Assembly: GCF_001039355.2 (NCBI RefSeq)
Contig: NW_019775440.1
Coordinates: 356,388-408,121 of the forward strand
Direction of reading: 5' to 3'
Origin: Lingula anatina
Taxonomy: Eukaryota; Brachiopoda; Lingulata; Lingulida; Lingulidae
DNA: 51,734 nt
Below, piece after piece: positions 22,613 to 34,958 of the stretch. The notes under the pieces are model-generated. The model did no database searches. It saw only the letters and a list, made by a program, of their open reading frames with translations, and was not told the DNA's origin. Within the stretch, counting starts at the first letter, position 1; each line of letters begins with the position of its first letter. A program made the translations under genes and the position numbers.

Positions 22613-23188
22613 AAGCCTTTCCCTTCATTCGGTTATAACGGAAATAATAATGATAATTGCCGTTTTAGCTGCGCCAAAACCAAACAACAATTTATGACCA
22701 TTCGCGCACAGCTCTCGCGGCCCATTACGGGAATAATGATGCATGATAGTGACAAATTAGCTGTCTTTAACCAATCCATGTAAATCAAGAGCGTTTTCAA
22801 ATTTGTATGTCAATATTTCTTGATTTGCTGGTTGATCTTTTGCACGTTTAATGTGTCTTTCGAGGCCGAATTTCAATACCAAGGGTCCGGTAATCTGTCC
22901 CGTGACGGCTAGTAGTTAGGTCGATAATCAAATCAATAGCAAAATGAAGGAAGCATTTATCATTTCAATTAGATTTTCCCAATATACGTTAGAATCTCGC
23001 GGGGTTTTGCGTGAATCCAGGCGCCAAGTTGCATACTTGGAATTTGCAAAATTTTGACAATTGTTTGAACGATTATATCTCTGTGGGATTGTCTTTTATG
23101 ATTGCAACTGCAGAAGTATTAAAGATTGCTCGTGTTGATAAAGAACACAGCGTGTTTCTGAATTAAATGCTTTTTGCGCGTCTGGTTT

Positions 23189-23578
23189 ATGAATGTGGTG
23201 CGGGATCGAATACAATTACGACTCGACGTTTGCAACATTGCTCATGCACCTGGACATCCCAATGTAAAAACAAAAGCAAAAACATTTGCATACAATACTC
23301 CGACAAAAGCTGACCAGCGAAATTTTCAATCTTTGATCATTAATTCCTCCCGCTACTGTTTTTCGTCGGATATTAATGAATTACAGCCCTGCGAATATTT
23401 TCCTGTCTTTAAGGTTTATCCACGCAATGCATCGATATGCTATTATTTGGAAAGACAGTCAGATCCTTTGGAAGTTTTGGTTACAGGATATTGGGAAAGA
23501 CGTATAACAACTGGGGATGGAGGCAAACTTAAGAAGGCTAATATGTCTACAAGTAACGTTAAACAATTTTTGGCATGA
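23189..23578 (+). CDS. Open frame of 129 codons (hypothetical)
   Basis: The frame runs from ATG 23189 to TGA 23576-23578 and is one of the longest in the window. Its composition is mixed and protein-like, for example CEYFPVFKVYPRNASICYYL, then TGYWERRITTGDGGKLKK near the end. There is no signal peptide, membrane segment or known motif. I see neither a promoter nor a polyadenylation signal tied to it. In 50 kb of AT-rich DNA one or two frames this long can arise by chance. Confidence 0.25.
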   Translation: MNVVRDRIQLRLDVCNIAHAPGHPNVKTKAKTFAYNTPTKADQRNFQSLIINSSRYCFSSDINELQPCEYFPVFKVYPRNASICYYLERQSDPLEVLVTGYWERRITTGDGGKLKKANMSTSNVKQFLA

Positions 23579-24441
23579 TCGATCCAGGGACCTTCCAAAT
23601 CACAAACTGCTATTCACAAGGCCATTTGCGGATTAAAAAAAAACGGTACAAAATTAATGGAATGAATGGGACATGAACAATGGTTTGATTCACAATAAAT
23701 AGAAAGCTTCTTACTCGACAATGCTTTAATCATGTTTAAGCAGCTCCCACATATTGCATACAAAACTCAATCCAAGATATAGCTAAATAGGTAAAACTAT
23801 ATTACAAAACTGAACATAAAACGAAAAAGTTTAAATGACACACTGCTATTCTAAACGAAAAAGATGCCACTATTCTTTAATTTCTTAGTCCACCAGTAGG
23901 CCCATGTTAGCGTTCCAATCCCTTAGGGGAATGTCGCCTGCTTGTCGCATGGATCAACCACCGTACAAGCAGTGGGCATTGTTATGTCAAGTTCAATGCA
24001 TGTATTTTTTTTTCGGAGATGATTCCTGGAAGAGGGCAACTGCTAACAGACAAACTCCGAACTTTTAAACCAAATATTTGGCCTACTTTAGTTCAAGATA
24101 AAACTCTAATAGTTCACTAAAATAACGTACAACTTAAGTAAACTTACGAAACAACAACAATATGTTTATTTTTATAAAAACAGACCTTATAATTCTAAGG
24201 GTCTATGGGACAAAAGTGGTCTAAAAGTTGAGACCATACTTCGGGTTACAGTTCTCTTGTTAAAGAGGTCCCAGGAAATTTTCACATTAAAACATTGGCG
24301 TAAACTTAAATGAGTTTTTCTTCGCAAATGTACTCAAAACGGAAAATATATGAAGAACTTTTTTCAATCAGGCTGCACGGGTAGAGCTATCCTACTACTA
24401 TGTTAACGTAATGACATGACCACGTCAAGCTGTTAAATAAT

Positions 24442-24717
24442 TCATTTTTTGAAAATGCATGCTCGTGCAGTCAGGAAAACGGGAAAGCCTTTAAAAATTA
24501 ACCTCTCATCTTTCTTCTGCAAATCATGGTTTTTCTCGTCTTTTAAGTTCAGTTGTAATATCGAAAACAAATGTTCGGGCCAACTGCACAGCTTAATTTC
24601 ACGACGACACACATGTTGTTTTCTCCACTCCGCCCTGCACGTACCCGGCTGAACTTTCAATATTCCGAATATCTCGGAAATAGACACTTGACGTCGAAGA
24701 AGCACTTCAAAAGGACC
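24442..24717 (-). CDS. Open segment of 91 codons, possible exon (hypothetical)
   Basis: Minus strand, open from just after a TAG (24718-24720) to TGA at 24442-24444. The start would be an acceptor (TATTATAG) or the GTG at 24705; there is no ATG in frame. The peptide has a coding-like mix, including SISEIFGILKVQPGTCRAEW and a charged stretch LNLKDEKNHDLQKKDERL. The plus strand is open over part of the same bases. No family is recognised. Confidence 0.2.
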   Translation of the reverse strand, partial: GPFEVLLRRQVSISEIFGILKVQPGTCRAEWRKQHVCRREIKLCSWPEHLFSILQLNLKDEKNHDLQKKDERLIFKGFPVFLTARACIFKK

Positions 24718-25922
24718 CTATAATACCGACTGCTTAAGCTATGCGTCTGGAATGCACCACCCCACTGCTAAAAACGTGGACGGGAGTTAGGTGCGAAAAG
24801 TTACTGTCGAGTCCAGATCGATTTGCAAATAATGCTACGTCATTGCCAAAGACATCATAAAAATACGATGACATGTCGCTTTCATCATAGAGAATTATTT
24901 TATAGGTCTTAAGATGTAAGTCGTTAATCACAATCATACCCACACCAACTTTCATCAAGATGTTTTTCTTCTAAATTCTTCCAAATTTGCCTACGACTCT
25001 CATTGTAACGGAAAACGATTATGTAATTGGGCAGTCTAAAAATATCTCGAAATGGTGCAACACATCGTTTGTAAACGGTGCAAAACGTACAGTTATATAT
25101 CTTGAACATTATTTCTATTTTAAAACTGATATCTGACGGCTTTGCAATCGACGTTGATCGATAGGTTTGGCTATAAACTTGGATAAGGTATAAGACTTTA
25201 TTTTTAGATATACGAAGATGATGTAGCTTAGCGGTCTTTGGGTTTATTCACCAAGATCTTAAACACACTACATTAAACAGCTCTCGTTAGTGCTACAATC
25301 AGTGTGTTGTAGGAGATACATAAATCATTGAGAAGACTTACACTTGTCAACTGAGACAATATTTGATTTACATTTGCGTAACTTCACTTAGTCTATGCCT
25401 ATGAAATCATGCATGTATATTTATCATAGACTACGTACGAACAAAGTGCTCATTTGAAATGAGCCATATTTAGCCAGCGGCATCTTCCGTTGACAGAGAA
25501 TATTAAGCTACTGTCCTATCTAGGCAACCAATAAAAGTTTTACCTACGCTGTCGCATAGACCTGTTGTCAGTGACAATTGTAGCATCAACTACTGTAGCA
25601 AAACAATTCTATGTATTCACATATTTTCGACTACAGTAGCCACGGCTTGGCCATGCATGGACCATATCTAATAAATATGAAATGGTCTTTTGAGCTCTGG
25701 GCTACATTTTATATCTATTACATATTGTTTGCCTTGTATTACAATACTGAGTTAATATTAAATGAACTATCAAGCAATGCTTGCAAACATAATTTTAAAA
25801 ATCAGTTTTTATGTAAAGTCCGATTTTCGCTTAATCTTAAGCCTATATGGTACCGAGCAAAATACATAAAGCATTATTTTTTAAATTGGATTTGGATGTT
25901 CAAATATCCACACCAAATTTAA

Positions 25923-26135
25923 ATGAATCAGAACTATCGGTGTATTACATCATTGGTATCTAATGTTGTTCTCAACAAATTGTTTCGCAATATCGCTACC
26001 ACAAAAAGTATAAATACTGAACCCCAGTTAGAAAAAAGTAGATCAAAGCAATCCAGTGAACCGCCATCAAATACCACAGGGGCACTGGAAATGGTTGGCC
26101 AGCAGGTAACTATTGACAGCCCAGACAGGCCGTGA
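25923..26135 (+). CDS. Open frame, possible exon with donor (hypothetical)
   Basis: ATG 25923 opens 70 codons to TGA (26133-26135). The second half is polar, Ser/Pro/Gln-rich and coding-like (KSRSKQSSEPPSNTTGALE). A good donor CAG|GTAACT lies at 26105, so it could be an exon ending there in frame. A second open frame follows directly (from 26132) with basic residues. No family is recognised. Confidence 0.2.
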   Translation: MNQNYRCITSLVSNVVLNKLFRNIATTKSINTEPQLEKSRSKQSSEPPSNTTGALEMVGQQVTIDSPDRP

Positions 26136-26353
26136 AATTCACCAGAAAATTTCTCAACAAGTCAATCATGCAGAAGAAACTCCGGGAGAACAGGCGCATT
26201 AACCAGCATATGTTGCACCGCGTAAACCTGAATAAGATAAAAAACAAACACCACACTCTGACTATAACTATTCTGTTACACACAAACATGCGCATGCACC
26301 TACGCGCGCACATACACGCGCACCTGTTTAAAATTTTTTACAGAAATTCGTAG

Positions 26354-27027
26354 CTGGTAACCATGGACAATAATAATTGCGTTTCCAGCTTTTGATTGGT
26401 CTTTACTTCTGAAACATTGAAACATTTTTTCCATATATCTATCTAACTGGATCTTTGCAAATAAGGAAAGAAAACAAAAACAAAAACAAACAAAAAACGT
26501 GCTATTCTCATTTTAAAGAACATGACACAACACAGCACACTTTGCAGCATTCCTTTCAAGGTTGATTAAGCTGCACTTTTTAACTTTCCATCTTTAAGTG
26601 AAAGGTTAACACGATCAGACTGACCAGATTGACCAGACAACCACAGGCACCCAGCACCATCCAGGGAAGTGGCCAAAAAACGACCTCGACCGGTCTTAGG
26701 GTCAGACCCCTTTCCCGGTGACGGTTTCTTTGATCACAATACCGCCATTAAGAGCTGCGGTTTCTATCATCCCTCTTCGGTGGTTTTGGAAATCGATGGT
26801 GAATTTCGTTTGTGCTTCTAACGGGGCAATTTACACAATGGGGTTTCGTCAGGTTTTGTACCGATTTTAATCGACTGTCGAACTGACAGCGCGTCTTTCG
26901 TGCATGCATGTAAATGTACACTACGACCGCAGTCACAAAATCTAAGTGCAAAAAGTTGGAAGCAGATTGCACGAGAATGATGCAAACTGGTGTTATAACG
27001 CAATTACATTTTAAGTACTGCCTCACC
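26354..27027. other. Non-coding stretch, no gene supported
   Basis: It contains an A-rich CAAAAACAAAAACAAAC run near 26475-26500. I see no supported exon, RNA gene or element end. Confidence 0.5.
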
Positions 27028-27107
27028 TTATTGCACTGAACCTGTCGGGAAATTTTCCCGTGACAAGTTTGAAACAAGGGTAACTGTCCCTAATTGAAAT
27101 TTACATT
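27028..27107 (-). CDS. Candidate terminal coding exon (short)
   Basis: Minus strand. A strong acceptor (TTAAACCTGTATTTCAG, with a branch-like TACTTAAAC before it) is followed by one open frame in phase 1 that reads CKLGTVTLVSNLSRENFPTG, then SVQ and a stop TAA at 27028-27030. The other two frames stop within 20 nt. A donor-like AAG|GTGAGG falls right at the stop codon, so an internal exon is excluded in every frame. No upstream partner exon is identified. Confidence 0.22.
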
Positions 27108-29326
27108 CTGAAATACAGGTTTAAGTAACCGCGGGATTTCTTCGACAGTGAATCATATCTTTGCATCCAACACCGATTAAGTTCTTAAGTTCAAGTTATA
27201 GTGACGGCAGGCCCCAATGGGTTTTCTTGTTAAGCTAAGTAGAAAATGGAAATGCAGATACAGATGGAAGACTCACCCGGGAGTTTTATCCCAGCTGGTC
27301 GCAGAAGCACCTTTCTGTTAAGTGCCGGATCAGTTGGGTTCCTCTTCTAAGATGTTGACAATTAACATTTAAGCGGTCTATCTATCATAGTTCCTCAAAT
27401 ATACCCATCGCCTCCAATTACTTATTAACTCGCCAACTACCGATACCCGGAGCACCAGAGTTCGATTTGGATTGTCTTGTCATTTAGCGCCATTGTGTCC
27501 GGCGGCAGCTGCTAGTTCATAGAGAGTATCGTCTGCTGGTATTTGAACTTCAGGGTAACTAATGGTGTTTGAGTGTTAAATTGGTAAATGGCAATAATGG
27601 GAACTGAGGAAAAGTAGACCTTGAGTTAACTGACTGAATACGAATCGAAGTAGCTTCTTAATTGATGATTAAGCTGTATCCATAAAACCAGGAGCGCAGT
27701 CAAAACGTTAACTTCCATCTTAATCAATAATTTAATTTTTGCCGTTTAAGTACAGCTGTACATGTTTTATTGAAATAAAATAATTTGTTCATATCCGTCA
27801 CATCAAAAAACGATATACAATTTTAAATCCACGACATATTGTAAAAAAGCTAACAATCATCAAACTGATAGCTGTTGAAACCGCTTTAACAACACATGAT
27901 GTGGCGCATTAGAGAATTTCACCCACCAGCGATTCTTGAAAAATAATTCTTGGGATCTTTATAAAAGTGTAAGCATTTTCCTTTCTCCTAGTCCTTCACA
28001 GATATCATTTTTCTTTCAGTTAGTCAAGATCAGTAATACAGGCGATACAAATAACCCGCTTCCACATAATGTAGGCCGACCTTTAACTGCTGCCCCTAAG
28101 CATTTTCTCGGCGTATGGACCTGGGACGGAATAACGCATGCTCGCTTCAACTCGATTTTGTTCAAACGCTAATAGTCATAGTTTAGAATACCGATAAACG
28201 CCAAATGCAATATTGATTTAAGATACAATTGCTGTTGGTGCGACAAAACCGCGGGTGCGCAAAGAACGAAATCCAAATCACAATTTAACACTGGCTAAGA
28301 TACACCCACGAACATTTGAACAGAAAGTGCTTCCGTCAAAGAAGGTGATTTTTTGTAACAAAATGAAAGTAGATTATTTGTACCACATGAGTTAAAGGGA
28401 ATATGTCTGAAGCATTTATTACAGAAATGAAATCTTTGAAATTCAAAATATGCAGTTCTAAGTGACAACCGATAGCTACGATTATGAATTCCCTAAGGGT
28501 ATATGGAACTTAAAAATCATTTGGAAACAATTTTAGATACATCGTTTTGAAAAATAATTGAAATTGTGCTCCTAAAAGTTGAAACAAACGCGATCGAATT
28601 CGATCGAAATTGCCATTTACACCTGTGAAGTGAACATTCATTACACCAGCTATCACATAGACTTTAATAAGTCTCCATCAAGGAATTGATTATGATATGA
28701 TTTATCAAATAGCTATTTAGCTTGAATGTATATAACAGATTGAATTAATCAAATTCTGATTGTAATAAAGACACTTTTTGTTAAAAATGTGTCCTTCAAG
28801 AATACCGTGGATTTTGATGCAGCCATTTGCTACAGATTGGCCTCTTGATAACGATATACAGGTAGATGTTTTTCATGAAAGGAGGGCCACGTAACGTTGC
28901 CGTGACTATGAGCCCTTGGCTTCCAAATATAGACTTTATAGGCTACGAAATATCATCATTAGTAGTTTCAGGGAGCGTCAGATCCAGACAAGAGCGGATC
29001 CTGGACATTAAATTGCTAAAAGAAAAAAAGGCGGGGGGGGGGGGGGCCGGTAACTTTGGCTTGGGAAAAATAATTCTACTACATTGAGTGTGTCAATGTA
29101 AGGCAAAGACGCACACGAATAAAAACAGCTTTGAAGCTTGGGAATAGCGTATGTGCCAGCTGTGCACCACCTGAATCTGAAATTATGCTAGCAAGCCATT
29201 ATATAGTGCGATCCAACAGTCCTGTCTAATGCAATCTCAGTAGTGAATATGCCCATAGACGTTTTAGGCTAATTGGTTTATTAGAAGGCACGTCTGCAGA
29301 CAATACTGCTGGTCTGAATATAACCT
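27108..29326. other. Non-coding stretch, no gene supported
   Basis: AT-rich with short frames. It contains a G14 run at 29033-29046 and a 16-bp perfect palindrome at 28591-28606. No exon with good signals at both ends was seen. Confidence 0.5.
29033..29046. repeat. G14 homopolymer
   Basis: An uninterrupted run of 14 guanines. Its length may be unreliable in the assembly. Confidence 0.9.
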
Positions 29327-29344
29327 CTCTCTCTCTCTCTCTCT
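29327..29344. repeat. (CT)n microsatellite
   Basis: Nine CT units. Confidence 0.9.
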
Positions 29345-30044
29345 GTTTGACGTAATCTGCATACGCGTCTTTACCACCTCATACTTATGCCATCCTGCGC
29401 GCACGCACGCTCACACACATACACACTAGCATTCTCCACAAAATGACAACATGAACACGTCTGAAGGGTAATTGGCTCACAACGCGTGTAGTTCAGGTCT
29501 TTCCCTTTCCAATCTGATGTCCTTATTATGACCTTAGTTGAACGTTTGTCAAGTCGAGTTGACTTAATCTGTCGGGACAGTTTGACAGCGACTTCACCAT
29601 TCATTAAAGGTGAAAAGGTCACAGCGATGTAACCAATACAATATGTGCAGAAGTAAAAAAAAAAGTCAGACACAAACACAGTGAAAACATGATTGATATT
29701 TCGTAAAATGAAATGAAGTAGACAAGTTAGTAAACTATATCGGTTATTAAATAAAAAAAGGTTAAGGATAAGGTTAATTAAAACAAAGACGGCTATATTT
29801 TTCATTCTCGTTCCTGTCATACTTTCGGCTACGAAATGTCGCTTTCATAGAAAGAAAGGCGACATATACTGATACAAGCTCAGCTCGAGGATTCTATAAA
29901 CATTGGTCACAGGAACAGTCTACGGAGGATCTACACCACTGTATTTGATAGTGGTAATAGAAAATCTAGTCACCACTTCTTACTGATAATAAAATCGGTT
30001 CTAACACTAGATTATATATGTATACACTGGGAAACACACATGTA

Positions 30045-30055
30045 GGCGCGCGCGC

Positions 30056-30103
<48 letters not shown>

Positions 30104-30107
30104 GAGC
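30045..30107. repeat. Compound (GC)n-(GA)n microsatellite
   Basis: Six GC steps lead directly into about 25 GA units with one GGGA interruption. It has the same GC-then-GA design as the array at 10070-10159. Confidence 0.95.
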
Positions 30108-30221
30108 GTTTATATTATTATTTATATACCGGTAACACATTCGCAGATATGAAAAACATAATCCCATCTCTCCCCTTCCCCGTACGTGTCTATGTTTGCT
30201 TCTAGGAGGAGGGGGGGGGAG

Positions 30222-32286
30222 GGTCCCGGCAGACAGTGGAATTCACGTCAGCTTCTCCTCAACCTCAGGTCAACGCCAGTTTGATTGTTCTACGGGATAA
30301 TTAAAGCTCATCCTCCCTGTCTGGACTACTTCCAGAGAAAGCACAATAAAGGGCTCGGGAAGGTGACGGTGCACGTGGCTTGTCACCCCCGCTGTCAACC
30401 GTCGTACCGAAGTTGCATTTATAATAGGTAAACGTGTTGGCACTGCGCTACTGTATTTTCTTCTCTTTTCCTTTTTTCATATTTGGACAGATTTTGTTCA
30501 TCTATATTTTCATCCAACTGGGTATTTCAAAAACGAGATGAAATGGAAGCGCTGTAACTATCTCCGTTTTTTTTTCTCGGTCCTAAATGGTTACAAATGT
30601 ATAGCTTTGTAGACACTGTCATTTGTGTGTAGTTGGGTAGACATCAAAGAGTCTGGTTTTGTGACGGTAACACAGAAACAGCCCAGGAGAATAAAAATAA
30701 CACCAGCTTCGTTACATTTTCCAAATATGCTCTATTGCTGAGATGATCACAGTTGTGTAACACTGTCTGGCTCTGTATTTTCTCATACCATATCACACGC
30801 ATCTGTATTCATTGGGTCATTTTCTTCAATAAAACATTTGGTGAGAAACCTCATTTTTTCGTGTTTCAAAGATCATCAGACTAATTTTGCTATACAGACG
30901 CTATGAAGAGAACCGGCAAATTTGATTTTGTCAGCTGATTCTTTGGCGGATGAGAGAGTAACACTGGCACTGTATTTATTTTAGATGTATGAAGTATGGC
31001 ATGACATTTATTACATAAATGTTGTCTAACTGTGGAAATGAGAGACTGTGATTAAAAAATAACCGCAGCAACTGAGGCAAGTCAATACAAATAAGTCTGA
31101 TAATAAGAAAAGATGACAAAAAAGATAATATTCTTAAAACATTACTAAATAAATAATGATTCCAAAAAGAAGAGCATTTTACAGCAATGGTGTAAACTTG
31201 TCTCCCTTTTCGAGTACAGTTTTAAAAGTGAAACGACACGAACGCGGACTCGTAAACATGTCCCAGTGTAATGTCTCTGCTTGATCTGTATCTGTCTTAA
31301 ATCAGCCATAATTACAAATATTCCGACGACTGCGGTAGACCACCACATACATGATTCTTATATAACGGAGAAACTGTTTCATAGGGAAAAAATCATCGCT
31401 ATCACACGAGAAAAAAAAAACACGGAGAATCATTGTCTGGTCTATGAAGTTTACGACCGCAAAGCGGATGTCAACGATTCTAAATATATAACTAAAAAAA
31501 GGAACTCCAAAGCGTTATCCAGTGCTCCGTGGTGGAGGTTCTACCTTTGATGAAATAGCATGCGAGGTGATAAAACAAGCGAACTTGGCACTGTTACTGG
31601 CAATACAGCCATATCAGTAGCAACGTTTGCTTTTTGATCTGCCATCGTGACTGACGTGCCGCTGGCGCTAGGAAGTACTGATACAATTTCACATATTCCG
31701 CTGTCGAAGAATGACGTAACTACACCTTTTTTACGTAGAAAGAGAAAGAGAGAAACGCCTTACGGTAGACACCCTGTGTTTCAGAATACGTAAATCGGAA
31801 AACGCGCAAGTGACGGCGAGCGAGTGCTCGTAAATAGGAGAGCCGCCGCAAGGTGCTCTGAAACTCAGGGTGACAAAAGGAAAGTCCGATCTCCATCCAG
31901 GCTTGATATTGATAGTTTATGACATCGAACCTGGAGTGGACCCCCCGACTGGACTACTGCCTTGCACACTTCAGCTGAGTGTTTTAGCCACACAGTGTGA
32001 CAACTGCCCGTTTTAACACACACTACGTTAGACATACTGCTTTGATGAAAATAATGCTTAAATCACGGCCCTGTTAACGTTAACCAAAACAACAGAATAA
32101 GAGTGGTCGGTATCGTGCCGTCTGTGGGAAATATGAAAGATTAAAAAATATGCAAGCCCGCATACCTAGTGTATATTACTGTACGAACAATATACACGCT
32201 CCTGATGTACGACTACACTCGATATGCACGCCGTAGGCGACCTGAAGCAATAGCTGAATTATCTCTATCTCTACCCCCCCCTCCCC
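30222..32286. other. Non-coding stretch, no gene supported
   Basis: It follows a G-rich run (GGAGGGGGGGGAGGG, about 30207-30223). The sequence is CpG-richer around 31,640-31,860. No frame here has recognisable domains. Confidence 0.45.
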
Positions 32287-32625
32287 AGCAGACACACACG
32301 CACTTCTTCATCGTTCCATACTATATATAAAATGCTTACTTGGCCTATCAGAAAGTTCAGCTCTTCGTTTCTCTTAGGATCCTGCGTTCGCTAGCTGCTG
32401 TCCTTCATAAATTGTAGTGTGTCAGCAAATGATTCCGCTCCCCACTCGCAAACATNAGCAGACACACACGCACTTCTTCATCGTTCCATACTATATATAA
32501 AATGCTTACTTGGCCTATCAGAAAGTTCAGCTCTTCGTTTCTCTTAGGATCCTGCGTTCGCTAGCTGCTGTCCTTCATAAATTGTAGTGTGTCAGCAAAT
32601 GATTCCGCTCCCCACTCGCAAACAT
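32287..32625. repeat. Identical direct duplication across a single-N gap (assembly join)
   Basis: Bases 32287-32455 (169 bp) are repeated at 32457-32625 with no difference that I could find, separated by a single N at 32456. This indicates two contig ends that overlap but were not merged. The true sequence probably holds one copy. Confidence 0.88.
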
Positions 32626-32665
32626 CGCTAAAGCACGTCTGAAAGCACAGGTCACCCACTGCCGC

Positions 32666-32734
32666 TATAAAACAGCTAGTGAGGGCGCAGTCGACTGGTG
32701 GGACTCGCTTTTGATGTTTTTACTGGCCTGCCAG
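32666..32734 (+). promoter_or_regulatory. Possible TATA promoter and short 5' exon, plus strand
   Basis: TATAAAA (32666-32672) sits in locally GC-rich DNA (GCCGCTATAAAACAG, then GAGGGCGCAGTCGACTGG). An initiation site would fall near 32,697. A consensus donor CCAG|GTGAGC at 32734 would end a short non-coding first exon. AGGTCA, a nuclear-receptor half-site, lies at 32649-32654. No downstream coding exon was found on this strand, so this rests on signals alone. Confidence 0.25.
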
Positions 32735-32984
32735 GTGAGCGAGTGCGATGTTAGGGTGGTCGGAGAGCCACGTGCTCTGTGTCATGCGAAGTGATCATCA
32801 ATAGTAATTATAAGCCCAAACCGTAATGCTACGTGAATTGTTTTGTAACACTGGAATAGCAGTTTTGTGGGGTTTTGATTTTATTACTTCCAGGCAGCGA
32901 CGTTAAATCGTGCATCAAAGGGTTCTTTTTTATATATTGACTTTATTGTAGTAGTTGTTGTTGTTTATGTTGTCTATGTTGTTG

Positions 32985-32985
<1 letters not shown>

Positions 32986-33034
<49 letters not shown>

Positions 33035-33121
33035 ATTGCTGTTGTTGTTGTTGTTGTTGTTGCTGTTGTTGTTGTTCTTGTTGTTGTTGGTGGTGGTGGT
33101 GGTGGTTGTTGGTTGTTGTTG

Positions 33122-33153
<32 letters not shown>

Positions 33154-33157
33154 GGTG
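32986..33157. repeat. Compound trinucleotide array (TTA)n-(GTT)n-(GGT)n
   Basis: About 15 TTA units lead into GTT, then GGT, GTT again and GGT again, over about 170 bp. The stepwise change of one base per unit suggests growth by slippage from a point-mutated unit. The Leu/Val/Cys/Trp-type and Asn/Thr/Pro-type frames through it are artefacts. Confidence 0.95.
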
Positions 33158-33313
33158 TCCATTAACATTTGTTTGTTTGTTATGTTGGGTTTATGCTTAT
33201 GTTATGGTTATTGTTTGTAATTGTTTGCATATTTGATAAATAAATTTGCGTCACTTTAGAATATGAAAACGTCGCAGTAACCCGGGAGGAGTCACCCGCG
33301 GGCCGTTCCTCAC

Positions 33314-33376
33314 CTTTTTCAATTAATTGATTTGGTAATCCTGCAGTGCCACAGGCCGATACAGAATTGAAAAGGA
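33314..33376 (-). CDS. Candidate short internal exon
   Basis: Minus strand. An acceptor with a long pyrimidine run (TTTTTAGGTTTTTGTTTCAAG) and a donor AAAAAG|GTGAGG bound 63 nt, phase 1 at both ends. The open frame reads LFNSVSACGTAGLPNQLIEK, then a split G codon. The frame also stays open past the donor. The family is not recognised. Confidence 0.22.
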
Positions 33377-33407
33377 CTTGAAACAAAAACCTAAAAAATG
33401 CACACAT

Positions 33408-34953
33408 CTATGAGGTCTGTAGAGCGGACGTTATTCGTCAAGAACCCCGTAGACATAGCACAATAGAGACTTTGCCGATGATTGACCCGATGTTAGATTT
33501 AATTTGTCGTAAACCAAGTGTAAAACTTACTACATGTAACTTATTCCTTTGGTGCCAATATTATGTGAACTTCATATTTGAGCAGTCTTACAGTGTTTTA
33601 TTGACATTGGACCTTATAACATTAGACGAGTTTTTACTTTAAAATATACTGAAAAGTGTGTTTTTTTTATTTTTATTCTCTAACGCCAGCTTTTCCGACG
33701 TCAATTTTTACGGCCGTGCACATACGCAAAAACAATGCAAACAAATATAAAAAACCCTTAAGAAAAGTTTCTTGATATATGTGAGGATATTTAAAGAATC
33801 CAAGAACCGCGCATACGGGTAAAATTCTTATTAATAAGTTCTGCACGCGTTCAAATAACTTTTAAATACTTGTTGGAGATGTTAAAATCTTTCGTACAAT
33901 TTTGTCTTTCCACCTCTAAATCGAGTACGCGCACAGAAATTAATATCAATATTGCATTATAAATTATGGCAAAAACAGTAACATGATTAGGAATTTGTAA
34001 AATTACGAAAGAACATATCCAAAACACTAGCATTCGTGTGATTCATACCCCCCCCTTATGACGAACGTAATATTAAGTACTAACTCTTCCCTTTACTGAC
34101 TTTCTTTGGCGCCTGCATTTCACCCATTTATATACGACTTGCATGACAGCATTAATTTTACTCTATCGGTTTATGTTCCTTTAAACTTTATCTGTTAATG
34201 TCTCTTAAGTATTAAAAAGATGGTTTAACGATTATGATTTCAGCACGTACAAAACGCCAGCAGCCAGCGGCGTTTTTTGAAGCTCCTCCGCTTAATGCCG
34301 ACTAATCAGGTTTTGTTTTTTCTTCGTTGTGATAAGAAGTATAATCCGCCATAAGCTAGGCCCCGTGCAGGTGCACTTTTTTTTTTTTTAGAGATATAAA
34401 GTTTTAATAAATATTCGTGAATGATTAACACAAAACAAGCAGCTGGTGCTTACAAAGCGAGTCAAAGGCAGTTGGAGACCCGTTAGTAAAAACCGATATT
34501 ATTAATCAAAGTTATAGACGAAGCAAATGTTAAGTTGGGATATATCTTCTGCAAGAGCACATGGCTTGAAGATGACGCCATGTCCTTGCGGTGTTTTGTA
34601 ACCCGCCATATAAACCTGCATGCATTCACAACTATACAGCCAAAGGAGTGCAGTTAACTTTACAAATGACATAAAACCTGTAAGGCTGCACACAGGAACA
34701 TTACGTTTCCGTACACTATATATGCTTAACAACTTAACCAACATCCAATCATTAAAAATACGCGCCTAGGGACAGTAATTTTAGATCAGCACGTCTGCGC
34801 TGGGAGCCCATTAATTTTTGTACAGTTATTTGCATTATTATTTCATACCGTTTGTGCTACTTCCCGTGATTCTCTTTTATACTCAGGTTTGTTCAGACGG
34901 AGATGGCGTTGTCCTGGGAAACGGTCTGATAACGGAAGTTTGCCCGATTACCG
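33408..34953. other. Non-coding stretch, no gene supported
   Basis: AT-rich with short frames and a T12 run near 34378-34389. No exon, RNA gene or element end is supported. Confidence 0.5.
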
Positions 34954-34958
34954 ATCTG

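Noticed and set aside
28591-28606. Perfect 16-bp palindrome CGATCGAATTCGATCG
   Set aside because: About one such palindrome is expected by chance in a window this long, and nothing around it suggests function.
29371-29820. 149-codon minus-strand frame, the longest in the window
   Set aside because: It is hydrophobic and low in complexity in its first half, has no recognisable domain, and runs into CA/GC-repeat DNA at its end. It looks like chance.
32955-33236. Leu/Val/Cys/Trp-rich and Asn/Thr/Pro-rich frames
   Set aside because: They are translations of the trinucleotide array.
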